A model generated the notes under the pieces. It was not told where the DNA came from and did no database searches. It was given only the letters and a program-made list of their open reading frames with translations. A stretch of 64,000 bases of DNA from CAYOSU01 sp964406735 (GTDB lineage: Bacteria; Bacillota; Clostridia; Christensenellales; CAMQZB01): contig CAYOSU010000001.1 in assembly GCA_964406735.1 (NCBI GenBank), forward strand, positions 245,253 to 309,252, given 5' to 3'. The position numbers and the translations under genes were made by a program. Positions 1 through 8,047 of this stretch are shown one piece after another. Numbering within the stretch: the first letter of the stretch is position 1; every line of letters starts with the position of its first letter.

Positions 1-567
1 GCCCTTGCGGCGTGCGGTATAGGTGAGCTTATCACCTCTCGCCACCCCGTTCGGGAGATAGATGTCAAGTGCGTTTTTGAGAAAAAAGTAAGCATTGTTG
101 TCGTAATAGCCGTTCTTTTGGTGGCGATAATAGTCCGCGCTGTTTCGGGCGGTACGCTTCCAAAGCCAAGCGAAAGCGTAGATATTGCCGCAATTGCGGT
201 AGTGTGCGTGTTCTTAGGGAAATTATCCAGCGGCTTTATCGCGGACGCCCTTTCGCCGAAGATAACCGCCCTGTCAGCGCTTTTGTTGGCGTCCCTTTCA
301 GGAGCGTTCGATAATGCGATCTGCTACCTAATATCGCTGACTCTTTTCAATATGGCGATGCCGATAACCTTATATGCGCTGTATTCCGCCCTGCCGAAAA
401 ACGCAGGACTTGCGTTCGGACTTACGACGCTCGGCTTGCTCCTTGGCACGATACCCGCATTCTTCTTCTCGTTCGAGGGAGTGGGTAGAGTCCTGTTCAT
501 AGCATCTAATCTTGCGACGGCTGTTGCGCTTGTGATAGTATTAAAAGGGAGGGAACGCAATGCTTGA
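1..567 (+). CDS. MFS-like membrane transporter, C-terminal part (truncated by window edge)
   Basis: The reading frame is open from base 1, so the 5' end of the gene lies outside the window and about 188 residues are visible. The protein is very hydrophobic with roughly five to six membrane segments. The stretch GKLSSGFIADALSP resembles the loop between helices of major facilitator superfamily carriers, and NAGLAFGLTTLGLLLG fits a later helix of that fold. The substrate cannot be told. The stop overlaps the next gene by 8 bases, so the two are probably translated together. The family call rests on motif resemblance only. Confidence 0.6.
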   Translation, partial: ALAACGIGELITSRHPVREIDVKCVFEKKVSIVVVIAVLLVAIIVRAVSGGTLPKPSESVDIAAIAVVCVFLGKLSSGFIADALSPKITALSALLLASLSGAFDNAICYLISLTLFNMAMPITLYALYSALPKNAGLAFGLTTLGLLLGTIPAFFFSFEGVGRVLFIASNLATAVALVIVLKGRERNA

Positions 568-940
568 CGAATTTTTACCGATAATAGCCCTTTTTGGCGC
601 ACTTCTTTTGACGGTAGCCGTCGAGGGCGTGATAATGGCTTTGGCAACGAAGTCAGTAACGAAAGTCAAGGCATCGCTTCTTTGCAACTTGCTGACCAAC
701 CCCCTTCTCAATGCGTTGTTGATGCTCGGGACGTACATATTTTGCTGGACGACGGAGAGTATCGGCTATTATATAGCTTTATTCGTGCTCGAAGTTGCCG
801 TAGTTATCGTCGAGGGTAAGGTGTATTCCTGCCTTAACGCATTTCAAAGCGACAAAAAGGCGTATATAGCGAGCTTTGCGTTAAATCTTTCGTCGTTTTT
901 AGTAGGCGCAATTTTGTCTTTAATTGTTGCTATTACTTAA
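560..940 (+). CDS. Small polytopic membrane protein, unknown function
   Basis: A 126-residue protein with about four membrane segments and few charged residues apart from short loops (TKSVTKVK, FQSDKK). It starts inside the 3' end of the preceding transporter gene (8-base overlap), which suggests a coupled pair, perhaps an accessory subunit. I do not recognise the family. NLLTNPLLNALLMLGTY is the most distinctive segment and could serve as a search seed. The ATG at 560 follows a GGGAGGG purine run at a suitable distance. Confidence 0.7.
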   Translation: MLDEFLPIIALFGALLLTVAVEGVIMALATKSVTKVKASLLCNLLTNPLLNALLMLGTYIFCWTTESIGYYIALFVLEVAVVIVEGKVYSCLNAFQSDKKAYIASFALNLSSFLVGAILSLIVAIT

Positions 941-980
941 ACGATATGTTAAAATATAATTAAATAAGGAGGAATCGAAT

Positions 981-1121
981 ATGTTGCTTGACATTGCTAC
1001 CGGTCCTATGTTTTTGATGGGTGCAGGTATGATAATAGCGATCGTTGCGGCAGTAGGTCTGACTGTTGCTGCGATAGTCCTTATTGTAAAAGCGATAAAG
1101 AACAAAAAGAGGGGCGAGTAA
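981..1121 (+). CDS. 46-residue single-span membrane protein
   Basis: A short gene with ATG at 981, a strong ribosome binding site (AAGGAGG at 965-971) and stop at 1121, one base before the queH start. The product has an N-terminal hydrophobic segment (residues about 11-38, Ile/Val/Ala rich) and a basic tail KAIKNKKRG, the pattern of a single-span protein with its C-terminus in the cytoplasm. No family is recognised. The strong ribosome binding site and tight packing between neighbours argue that it is real. Confidence 0.65.
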   Translation: MLLDIATGPMFLMGAGMIIAIVAAVGLTVAAIVLIVKAIKNKKRGE

Positions 1122-1122
1122 T

Positions 1123-1680
1123 ATGAAGATATTGCTCCACGTTTGTTGCGCACCGTGCTCTCTCGGAGTTATCGACAGAGCGTTGGAGGAGGGCGATATA
1201 ACGCTTTTCTTTTATAACCCCAATATTTATCCGAGCGACGAGTATCAAAAACGCCTTGAAGCCTTAAAAGAGGTAATAGCGAGGCGTTACCCGACGCTTG
1301 AGCTTATAGAAAAAGGCTATGACGAGAGCGAGTTTCTTGCTTGCACGACGGGCTTGGAGGGGGAAAAAGAGGGAGGCAAAAGGTGCGACGAGTGCATAAG
1401 GCTTCGGATGGAAAAGACTGCAAGGCTCGCAAAGGAATTGGGCTTTGACGGCTTTACGACGACGCTATCGGTATCTCCGCACAAGAGCTATCCGCTTATA
1501 AAAAAGCTCGGACAAGAGCTTGAAAACGCATATAACGTAAAGTACGTAGACGTAGACTTCAAAAAAAAGGACGGCTTCCTGAAATCGACGAGGCTTTCCA
1601 AAGAAATGGGGATATACCGCCAGAATTATTGCGGTTGCAGGTATTCAAAAAATGACGAACGAGATCAAAAACAGGACTAA
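1123..1680 (+). CDS. queH: Epoxyqueuosine reductase QueH (DUF208 family)
   Basis: A 185-residue protein matching the QueH family, which reduces epoxyqueuosine to queuosine in tRNA without cobalamin, unlike QueG. The family signature HVCCAPCS is at residues 6-13 (Cys8, Cys9, Cys12). A second pair is Cys88/Cys91 (RCDECIRLRM) and a third is Cys170/Cys172 (YCGCRYS). Known QueH proteins use such cysteines for a [4Fe-4S] cluster and a mononuclear iron site. Length is normal for the short form of the family. The 3' end overlaps the next gene by 29 bases. Confidence 0.92.
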   Translation: MKILLHVCCAPCSLGVIDRALEEGDITLFFYNPNIYPSDEYQKRLEALKEVIARRYPTLELIEKGYDESEFLACTTGLEGEKEGGKRCDECIRLRMEKTARLAKELGFDGFTTTLSVSPHKSYPLIKKLGQELENAYNVKYVDVDFKKKDGFLKSTRLSKEMGIYRQNYCGCRYSKNDERDQKQD

Positions 1681-2656
1681 ATTATTTGAAAACGGCTTGC
1701 CGACGACGTTCGGCTATGCGTTAGAGGGCGTAGTCGATTACAATATCGAGGATGCCAAAACGAGGTTTATGCGCTTAAAGGAGTGGGATTTTTACCAGAT
1801 AACCTCTCCAGAATTTTGCATGCAGCTAACTATCGGGCACGTTTCTTACGCAACCAGCGTAAGCTGTACGGTCTTCGAGTTTATGTCAGGTCATAGGATA
1901 GAGATGTCGAGGATGCTGCCGTTTAAGAAAGTGACGCTCGACAAAAACGCAGACGAGCCGTCCGAGGTTACGTATAAAGCCGACGACTTCGAGATGACCT
2001 TCAAGGTAAAGAAAAACTTCCGTCAGCTGACTTTAAGAGCAAAGGATAAAACGTACGGCGACGTACATATCGACGTCTCGATGTTGACGAAGAGCCAAGC
2101 GAGCGTTCTCGTTTCCACCCCGTTTGAAAAGCCCGACGAGTTTTATCTCAACGAGAAGATAAATTTGATGCCGACGAGCGGCTTTGCGAGGTTTGGTAAT
2201 CTCGACTTCAATTTCAACACCAAGCAAAACTTTGCGCTCCTTGATTGGGGCAGAGGAGTTTTGCCATTCAAACACGAATGGGTGTGGGGCTCGGGAAGCG
2301 GACTTGTGGACGGCAAGACGTTCGGGTTTAATATAGGAATATTCGGCAACAACGCAAACGGCACGGAAAATATCTTCTACTATGACGACAAGTCGTATAA
2401 GCTCGGACACGTCGATATATACTTTGATAAGTCCGACTATATGGGCAAGTGGAAGTTCCTTTCCGACGACGGCTCGTTCGACTTCGAGATGACTCCCACT
2501 TACGATAACTACACCGAGACTAAGCTGCTTTTCGTAGACAACAACTGTCATCAGGTCTTCGGCAAGTGGAATGGTAGTATAACGCTTCCGAGCGGCGAAA
2601 GGGTAGAGATAAGAGACTTCTTCGCCTTCTGCGAAAATGCCCACAATAAGTGGTAA
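1652..2656 (+). CDS. DUF2804 domain protein
   Basis: A 334-residue soluble protein resembling the DUF2804 family, a beta-rich fold of unknown function. Recognisable blocks are LLDWGRGVLPFKHEWVWGSG (about residues 196-215), GFNIGIFGNN, and a C-terminal TLPSGERVEIRDFFAFCENAHNKW region. There is no signal peptide. The chosen ATG at 1652 lies inside the 3' end of queH and has only a weak ribosome binding site, so a slightly later start is possible. A terminator follows at 2715. Family assignment is by eye. Confidence 0.75.
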   Translation: MTNEIKNRTKLFENGLPTTFGYALEGVVDYNIEDAKTRFMRLKEWDFYQITSPEFCMQLTIGHVSYATSVSCTVFEFMSGHRIEMSRMLPFKKVTLDKNADEPSEVTYKADDFEMTFKVKKNFRQLTLRAKDKTYGDVHIDVSMLTKSQASVLVSTPFEKPDEFYLNEKINLMPTSGFARFGNLDFNFNTKQNFALLDWGRGVLPFKHEWVWGSGSGLVDGKTFGFNIGIFGNNANGTENIFYYDDKSYKLGHVDIYFDKSDYMGKWKFLSDDGSFDFEMTPTYDNYTETKLLFVDNNCHQVFGKWNGSITLPSGERVEIRDFFAFCENAHNKW

Positions 2657-2714
2657 AACGCTTTGCGATATATGCGCAAAACGGCATAAGACAAAAGAGA
2701 ATAACAAAAATATC

Positions 2715-2749
2715 AACGGGACTTTCCAAAAGAAAGCCCCGTTTTTTTT
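2715..2749 (+). terminator. Intrinsic terminator after the DUF2804 gene
   Basis: A 12-bp stem (AACGGGACTTTC with GAAAGCCCCGTT, one mismatch) around a CAAAA loop is followed by eight T residues. Confidence 0.85.
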
Positions 2750-2756
2750 GTGTAAT

Positions 2757-2931
2757 GTTAAGGGGTAATAAATAACCCATCCACTCCGCATTGCCACCTG
2801 CGTTCTATTACTTGTATCTTCACTCGTTCCTACTTGAAGCTTACGTAGCTTCCACCATTTATATTGCCGCACGCACTTCGCTTTACAACTTGCATTGCAG
2901 CTGTTCCATGTTGAATTTTTCCACTGTTTTT
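2757..2931. other. G-poor intergenic stretch
   Basis: Part of the gap between the DUF2804 terminator and the feo promoter. The plus strand is strongly poor in G and rich in C/T. No gene of coding character is seen on either strand. Its texture resembles 44040-44290, the other G-poor intergenic stretch in the window. Confidence 0.4.
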
Positions 2932-2960
2932 TACCGTTATACCCTCAATGTATGACGGTA
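2932..2960. repeat. Inverted repeat upstream of the feo promoter
   Basis: TACCGTTATAC (2932-2942) and GTATGACGGTA (2950-2960) form 11-bp arms with one mismatch and a 7-base spacer, about 55 bases upstream of the feo -35 box. There is no T-run after it, so it is more likely a protein site or remnant than a terminator. Confidence 0.45.
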
Positions 2961-3014
2961 TAGAAATTTTGCTCAAAAATTTTCAAAAACATGAAGTTTT
3001 TTTCATAAAATCAG

Positions 3015-3043
3015 TTGACAACTTTCGTCAATAGTGGTATCAT
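3015..3043 (+). promoter_or_regulatory. Promoter of the feo operon
   Basis: TTGACA (3015-3020), an exact 17-base spacer and TATCAT (3038-3043), placed about 48 bases before the first feoA start. Confidence 0.8.
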
Positions 3044-3057
3044 ACACCCGAAAGTTG
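3019..3057. promoter_or_regulatory. Candidate operator: inverted repeat spanning the feo promoter
   Basis: CAACTTTCG (3019-3027) and CGAAAGTTG (3049-3057) are perfect 9-bp arms, 21 bases apart. They bracket the -10 box and the likely transcription start, a position suited to a repressor. The sequence is not a standard DtxR or Fur box that I recognise. Confidence 0.5.
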
Positions 3058-3090
3058 AAATAAATTTCATATTACTAAGGAGATATGCAT

Positions 3091-3303
3091 ATGCCTATAG
3101 TACTTGCGCCAACGAACACACAGCTTAGGATAGTCAGAATTGCCGCCGACGAGAAGCTCAAAAAACACCTCGAAAGCCTTGGCATCACGATAAACGGCGA
3201 GATCACCGTGTTAAGCACGAGTGGCGGTTCTGTCGTTTGCAGAATAAAGGACGGAAGAGTTGCGCTTGACAGCAACCTTTCGACGAAGATATTCGTCGCA
3301 TAA
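3091..3303 (+). CDS. feoA: FeoA-type ferrous iron transport protein (first copy)
   Basis: A 70-residue SH3-like FeoA domain protein, a small cytoplasmic partner of the FeoB iron channel. The family pattern is seen in KLKKHLESLGITINGEITVLS followed by a Gly-rich turn and RVALDSNLSTKIFV. The start at 3091 is preferred over the in-frame ATG at 3085 because AAGGAG (3077-3082) sits 8 bases before 3091 but only 2 bases before 3085. It is first in a feoA-feoA-feoB-Cys-rich operon. Confidence 0.85.
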   Translation: MPIVLAPTNTQLRIVRIAADEKLKKHLESLGITINGEITVLSTSGGSVVCRIKDGRVALDSNLSTKIFVA

Positions 3304-3333
3304 ATAAGTATACATAAAAAGGAGTAAATATAA

Positions 3334-3567
3334 ATGGAAAAGTCTTTGGATAAGTACGTTATCGGAGAAAAAGGCGTCGTCAAGAAAGTACTTGGCGAGG
3401 GCAAGGTAAAAAGACGTTTGTTCGACATGGGAATTACCCCGGGCGCAGACGTTTACATGAGAAAGAGAGCGCCTCTTGGCGATCCGATCGAAATAACGAT
3501 AAGGGGATATGAGTTAACGCTTCGCAAAACGGAAGCGGAATGCGTTATTACGGAGGTAGTAGGATAA
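3334..3567 (+). CDS. feoA: FeoA-type ferrous iron transport protein (second copy)
   Basis: A 77-residue FeoA domain protein. GEGKVKRRLFDMGITPGADVYM and the closing GYELTLRKTEAECVITEV fit the canonical family better than the first copy does. The stop (3565-3567) shares its last base with the feoB start (TAATG), so translation is likely coupled. Two adjacent FeoA proteins before FeoB is a recurring Clostridia arrangement; the two copies are diverged rather than a recent duplication. Confidence 0.9.
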   Translation: MEKSLDKYVIGEKGVVKKVLGEGKVKRRLFDMGITPGADVYMRKRAPLGDPIEITIRGYELTLRKTEAECVITEVVG

Positions 3568-5846
3568 TGAAAAGATTTGCATTGGCAGGAAACCCTAACT
3601 GCGGAAAGACTACGCTTTTTAACAGCCTCACAGGCTCTACGGCGCACGTAGGCAACTGGCCGGGCGTAACCGTAGACAAAAAAGACGGCGTATACAAAAA
3701 GTGCGCTGAGCCCGTAGCGATCATAGACCTTCCGGGAATTTATTCGCTTTCGCCGTATACTCCCGAAGAAGTCATTGCAAGAAATTACATTCTTGACGAG
3801 AAGCCCGACTGCATAATCAACATCGTCGACGGCACGAACTTAGAGAGAAACCTTTACTTAACCACGCAGATCATGGAGATCGACGTACCTATGGTCGTTG
3901 CACTCAATATGATCGACGCCGTAGAAAAGGCAGGAGATAAAATAGACGCAAAGGAACTTGAAAAACGCCTCGGCGTTCCCGTAGTTTCCGTTTCCGCACT
4001 CAAAGAGACGGGCTTAGAGGAACTTATGAACAAGGCGTACAACGAGTCCTCAAAGGTAAGAAAAGGCGTAACCGTCCTTGAAAATTCACCTCTTTCGCAC
4101 CTTATAAGCGACGTGACGATCGCACTCAAGGGACAAAAGGTAGACAATCCGCTCTTCCACGCAGTAAAGCTCGTTGAAGAGGACTCCATTGAGGTAGAGA
4201 TGCATAGCTCCACCGTAGAGATGGTCGAGGAGTTCAAAAAGACCTTCTCTGACGAGATCTTCGGAACTGACTTCGAGGCGTTGGTTGCAGACGCAAGATA
4301 CAAATATATTTCCAAGAACTTCGCTCCGACATTGAAACGCGGAAAGAGCGAAAAGGTCAAGATGTCAAGCTCTGATAAGGCAGATAAGGTATTGACCCAC
4401 AGGATCTGGGGTATTCCTATCTTCCTCGTAGTATTGTTCTTGATCTTCCACTGCACGTTCAGCGAGAACTTCCTGTATCTCGGCTCGATATTTGCCCTTC
4501 CCTCGCTTGAAGATATCGGCTTGGTAGTTGACGGCGAACCCATAAATTACGCCGTAAGATGGCTTGCAACGGTCTATGACGGCACTATCTATTCACCCGG
4601 CGTAATAATCAACAACATCTGGAACGACATGCTGGTCGGCGAATTGTTCGGCTGGTTGCAGGGTATAGTGGAAGGCTCGGGAATGTCCGATTGGGCAGTC
4701 GGTCTTATCAATAACGGTATCATCGACGGCGTCGGATCAGTGCTTTCATTCTTGCCTCCTATCTTGGTTCTCTTCCTGTTCTTCTCGATCTTGGAAGACT
4801 CCGGATATATGGCTCGTATAGCATTCATTCTCGACAGAATGTTCAGAAAATTCGGTCTTTCGGGAAGAGCGTTCATGCCTATGATCATGGGCTTTGGTTG
4901 CTCCGTTCCCGCAATGATAAATACAAGGACGCTTGCCGACGAGAAAGAAAGAACGGCAACCGTCAGGGTAATACCGTTCTTCTCCTGCGGAGCTAAGCTT
5001 CCTATTCTTACCGCCGTTGCAGGCGCAATAGTCAGCTACTTCGGAGTAGGCAATGCGGACGTTATCACCTATTCGATGTACGTACTCGGAATCGTCGTTG
5101 CGATAGTCTCCGTCCTCGTAATGAGAGGCACGACCCTTCGCGGCGAGACACCTCCGTTCATCATGGAGCTTCCTGCATACCACGCACCCCAGTTCAAGAA
5201 TTTGATGGCGCACCTTTGGGACAAGACGAAGCACTTCGTAAAGAAGGCGTTCACGATAATTCTTGCGTCGACTATAGTCATCTGGGTGCTCACGCACTTC
5301 TCCTTTGCTTGGAGATTCCTTGAGGATGAAGAGATCAACCTTTCCATCTTAGCGGGCTTGAGCCAGCTCGTACAGCCTCTCTTCACACCTTTGGGATTCG
5401 GAAGCCAGCTTACCGAGTTCGGTTGGGTATTCGCACTTGCGGCAGTTGCAGGACTTATCGCAAAAGAGAACGTCATTTCGACCTTCGGCACGCTCGCCGC
5501 ATGCTTGCTTGCGGCAGCCGTTGACGAGGACGAGTCAGGGGTATCCTACGTAGTAACCATGATTCAGGCAACGGGCATCACCGTACCGGGACTTATCTCC
5601 TTCATAGCCTTCAATATGACGACCATCCCGTGCTTTGCCGCTGTCGGTACTGCAAAGGCAGAGCTCATCAACAAGAAGAGCTTCAACGGCACGCTCGTAT
5701 TCTGGCTTGCAACCTCTTACTTGGTAGGTGCTTGCGTATACACCGTAGGCTCTGACTGGTGGACAGCAATAATCTGGGCAGTCGTAGCCGTTATCGCAGC
5801 GTTCGTAATCGTTGCTTGGAATAAAAGAAATCCCGAAAAGATCTAA
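3567..5846 (+). CDS. feoB: Ferrous iron transport protein B (FeoB)
   Basis: A 759-residue inner-membrane protein that imports Fe2+. The N-terminal GTPase has the P-loop GNPNCGKTTLFN (residues 8-19), the G3 element DLPGIYSL and the G4 motif NMID. After a helical spacer come the two Gate-type membrane halves, with the conserved SGRAFMPMIMGFGCSVPA segment and a second block around KTKHFVKKAFTIILAST. The start at 3567 overlaps the feoA stop and has GGAGGT at 3552-3557; an upstream in-frame ATG at 3540 lies inside feoA and is rejected. Length is normal for the family. Confidence 0.96.
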   Translation: MKRFALAGNPNCGKTTLFNSLTGSTAHVGNWPGVTVDKKDGVYKKCAEPVAIIDLPGIYSLSPYTPEEVIARNYILDEKPDCIINIVDGTNLERNLYLTTQIMEIDVPMVVALNMIDAVEKAGDKIDAKELEKRLGVPVVSVSALKETGLEELMNKAYNESSKVRKGVTVLENSPLSHLISDVTIALKGQKVDNPLFHAVKLVEEDSIEVEMHSSTVEMVEEFKKTFSDEIFGTDFEALVADARYKYISKNFAPTLKRGKSEKVKMSSSDKADKVLTHRIWGIPIFLVVLFLIFHCTFSENFLYLGSIFALPSLEDIGLVVDGEPINYAVRWLATVYDGTIYSPGVIINNIWNDMLVGELFGWLQGIVEGSGMSDWAVGLINNGIIDGVGSVLSFLPPILVLFLFFSILEDSGYMARIAFILDRMFRKFGLSGRAFMPMIMGFGCSVPAMINTRTLADEKERTATVRVIPFFSCGAKLPILTAVAGAIVSYFGVGNADVITYSMYVLGIVVAIVSVLVMRGTTLRGETPPFIMELPAYHAPQFKNLMAHLWDKTKHFVKKAFTIILASTIVIWVLTHFSFAWRFLEDEEINLSILAGLSQLVQPLFTPLGFGSQLTEFGWVFALAAVAGLIAKENVISTFGTLAACLLAAAVDEDESGVSYVVTMIQATGITVPGLISFIAFNMTTIPCFAAVGTAKAELINKKSFNGTLVFWLATSYLVGACVYTVGSDWWTAIIWAVVAVIAAFVIVAWNKRNPEKI

Positions 5847-5866
5847 GTAAAAAAGGAGGTTTTTGA

Positions 5867-6052
5867 ATGAAACCTTTAGAAATAGTACTCATAATCGCAT
5901 GTGTGGCGATCGTCGTCGGAGTTGTGGTCTCCCGAATAATCAAAAAGAAAAAGGGACTTCCGACTTGCGACTGCGGTTGCGACGGATGCAGCGGCTGCTC
6001 TTGTTGCGATAAAGCTAAGCTCGAAGAGCTAAGAAGCAAGAACGCCGAATAA
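5867..6052 (+). CDS. FeoB-associated Cys-rich membrane protein
   Basis: A 61-residue protein with one N-terminal membrane segment (residues about 4-22), a basic RIIKKKKG stop-transfer region and a dense cysteine cluster: seven Cys within CDCGCDGCSGCSCC. Small proteins of this design commonly follow feoB in Firmicutes and are thought to handle iron at the channel mouth, without firm biochemical proof. It has its own AAGGAGG site and is the last gene of the operon. Confidence 0.88.
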   Translation: MKPLEIVLIIACVAIVVGVVVSRIIKKKKGLPTCDCGCDGCSGCSCCDKAKLEELRSKNAE

Positions 6053-6102
6053 AAGTATAGCGAAAGCCCATACTCAAAAAAAATACATACTCCAAACATA
6101 CG

Positions 6103-6133
6103 AAAAATGCAGAGGAAACTCTGCATTTTTTAT
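6103..6133. terminator. Bidirectional terminator between feo operon and ferritin-like gene
   Basis: A perfect 12-bp stem (AAAAATGCAGAG / CTCTGCATTTTT) with a GAAA tetraloop. T-runs are present in both directions, serving the two convergent units. Confidence 0.88.
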
Positions 6134-6624
6134 TACGCTTTGAGAAGTATGTTTTCAAGTAGCTTGATATGTAGCTCCTCATCCTCTTTGATGCGAAGTA
6201 AAAGGCTTTTAAGCTCCTCGTCGCTCACAAGCTCTGCGGCGTTCAGATAAGCCTTAACGGCGGCTTTTTCGCTCGCTACGTCGGAAAGTAGCATGGAAGG
6301 TAGGTCTGTCGAATAGTCCACCGACCGTGTGCAATAATATATTCCCCGAGGTGAAACGTACTTCGGGCATCCGCCGAACGCAATTATTGCTCCTTGAAGA
6401 AGTGATATATGCTTCATTTCCGATATGGCGATGCCGTTTATCGTCTTTTCAAGCTCTTCGGAGTAGCTTTTGAAGTAATGCGACTGGAAGCCGTACTGCA
6501 AAACGGCTGTCATCTCGCTTGCGGACGACGAATAAAGGCTTAGCAAAAGCGAAACGTAAAACCCGTTCGGCTGTTTTTCGCTCAGCGTTGGATAAGGTGC
6601 GTTTAGACTAAAAGTTTTTTCCAT
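6133..6624 (-). CDS. Ferritin-like diiron-type protein
   Basis: A 163-residue helical protein with ferritin-like spacing of metal-type residues: SEMTAVLQYGFQS near residue 36, AISEMKHISLLQG near residue 70, SEKAAVKAYLNAAE near 118 and KEDEELHIKLLENIL near 145. The E-x-x-H pairs suggest a diiron or dimanganese site as in rubrerythrin or manganese catalase relatives. The role could be oxidative defence or iron handling. It converges on the feo operon, which fits an iron link but does not prove it. No rubredoxin domain is present. Confidence 0.75.
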   Translation of the reverse strand: MEKTFSLNAPYPTLSEKQPNGFYVSLLLSLYSSSASEMTAVLQYGFQSHYFKSYSEELEKTINGIAISEMKHISLLQGAIIAFGGCPKYVSPRGIYYCTRSVDYSTDLPSMLLSDVASEKAAVKAYLNAAELVSDEELKSLLLRIKEDEELHIKLLENILLKA

Positions 6625-6775
6625 TCAAACCTCCGAAAGTGTATAAGGGCGTGATACGCCCGATAGCTTCTTTTGAATAATTATATGTAGCGGCTTTCCG
6701 TCTTATGAATCATGAATAAAAATACGGTGAGATGTAATAAAATTATGAAAGATTGATACTGCGCACGCATTTCAC

Positions 6776-6804
6776 TTGTTATTTTTACGTAATTGTATTA
6801 AAAT
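6776..6804 (+). promoter_or_regulatory. Promoter of the apgM operon
   Basis: TTGTTA (6776-6781), 17-base spacer and TAAAAT (6799-6804), 32 bases before the apgM start. Confidence 0.6.
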
Positions 6805-6836
6805 ATTTGAAAAATCTAAAAAACGGCAGGTAAAAA

Positions 6837-8045
6837 ATGAAAAGCGTTGTAATACTCGGCGACGGAATGGCAGATCATAAGATAAGACAGCTTGGGAATA
6901 AAACCGTTCTCGACGTGGCAAAAAAGCCCAATATAGACATGCTTTGCGCTCTTGGCGAAACGGGTCTTGCAAAGACCGTGCCCGACGGAATGAAGCCGGG
7001 ATCTGACAACGCCAATCTTGCCGTAATGGGCTACGACCCCAACGTGTGCTACACGGGAAGATCACCGCTCGAAGCGGCATCTATGGGCGTTCCGATGGAC
7101 GAGGGCAACGTTGCGATAAGGCTGAATCTGGTGACCCTTTCCGAGGACGAGCCGTTCGAGAAAAAAATAATGGTAGATTACTCGGCAGGCGAGATAACTA
7201 CCAAGGAGGCGTGCGAGCTAATAAAGGCGTTAAAGCCGCTATTTGACGGCGAAAACAGCGCACTGTACGAAGGATTAAGCTATCGCCATTGCCTCAGATT
7301 AAAGGGCTTTGACGGCGTTATAGAGTTAACTCCGCCGCACGATATATCGGATAGACCGATAACGGACCACCTTCCCAAGGGCGACCACGCAGACGAGATA
7401 ATTTCGCTTTACAAAAAAGCGTACGAGATACTCTCAACGCACCCGATAAATATCGAACGCAAAAAGAAAGGGCTCAACCCTGCCAACTGCTGTTGGCTGT
7501 GGGGTATGGGCACGAAGCCTTCGCTTGAAAGCTACGCCGAAAAGTTCAACGTCAACGGTGCTGTCATTTCGGCAGTAGACCTCATAAAGGGCATAGGTAT
7601 GCTCTCCGGTATGGAGGTAATAGAGGTCGAGGGCGCAACGGGAAACATCGATACCAACTTCGACGGCAAGGCTATTGCCGCAATAGACGCCTTAAAAAGG
7701 GGCAAGGACTACGTTTACGTCCATATCGAAGCTCCCGACGAGGCAGGTCATCACGGCGACGTAGAGACCAAAATAAAAGCCGTCGAGCTTATCGACAGCA
7801 AGGTAGTAAAGCCTATCGCAGAGTACTTGAAGAGCACTGGTGAAGAGTATAATATCATGATAATGCCCGACCACCCGACCCCAGTTGCGTTGAAGACCCA
7901 CGTCAACGAGCCGGTACCGTTTGCACTGTATAGGAGCTATGACGAGAAGATGTGCGGACTTAGCTATAACGAGGACAATGGCAAAAAGGGCAAATACTTC
8001 GCAAACGGCTGGGAGCTCAGCGCATATATGTTAAAAGGAAGATAA
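6837..8045 (+). CDS. apgM: Cofactor-independent phosphoglycerate mutase, ApgM type
   Basis: A 402-residue member of the alkaline-phosphatase-like ApgM family, which interconverts 3- and 2-phosphoglycerate. Metal and catalytic features include GDGMAD (Asp9), Ser56 in PGSDNANLA as the likely phosphorylated residue, HIEAPDEAGHHGD and MPDHPTPV. Some bacterial members of this subfamily were once proposed as homoserine kinases, so that role stays an alternative. Only 2 bases separate it from the next gene, forming a three-gene operon. Confidence 0.85.
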   Translation: MKSVVILGDGMADHKIRQLGNKTVLDVAKKPNIDMLCALGETGLAKTVPDGMKPGSDNANLAVMGYDPNVCYTGRSPLEAASMGVPMDEGNVAIRLNLVTLSEDEPFEKKIMVDYSAGEITTKEACELIKALKPLFDGENSALYEGLSYRHCLRLKGFDGVIELTPPHDISDRPITDHLPKGDHADEIISLYKKAYEILSTHPINIERKKKGLNPANCCWLWGMGTKPSLESYAEKFNVNGAVISAVDLIKGIGMLSGMEVIEVEGATGNIDTNFDGKAIAAIDALKRGKDYVYVHIEAPDEAGHHGDVETKIKAVELIDSKVVKPIAEYLKSTGEEYNIMIMPDHPTPVALKTHVNEPVPFALYRSYDEKMCGLSYNEDNGKKGKYFANGWELSAYMLKGR

Positions 8046-8047
8046 GA

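Noticed and set aside
2033..2872. Minus-strand 279-codon frame across the DUF2804 gene and the gap after it
   Set aside because: Mostly antisense to DUF2804 and crosses its terminator; no promoter or family features.
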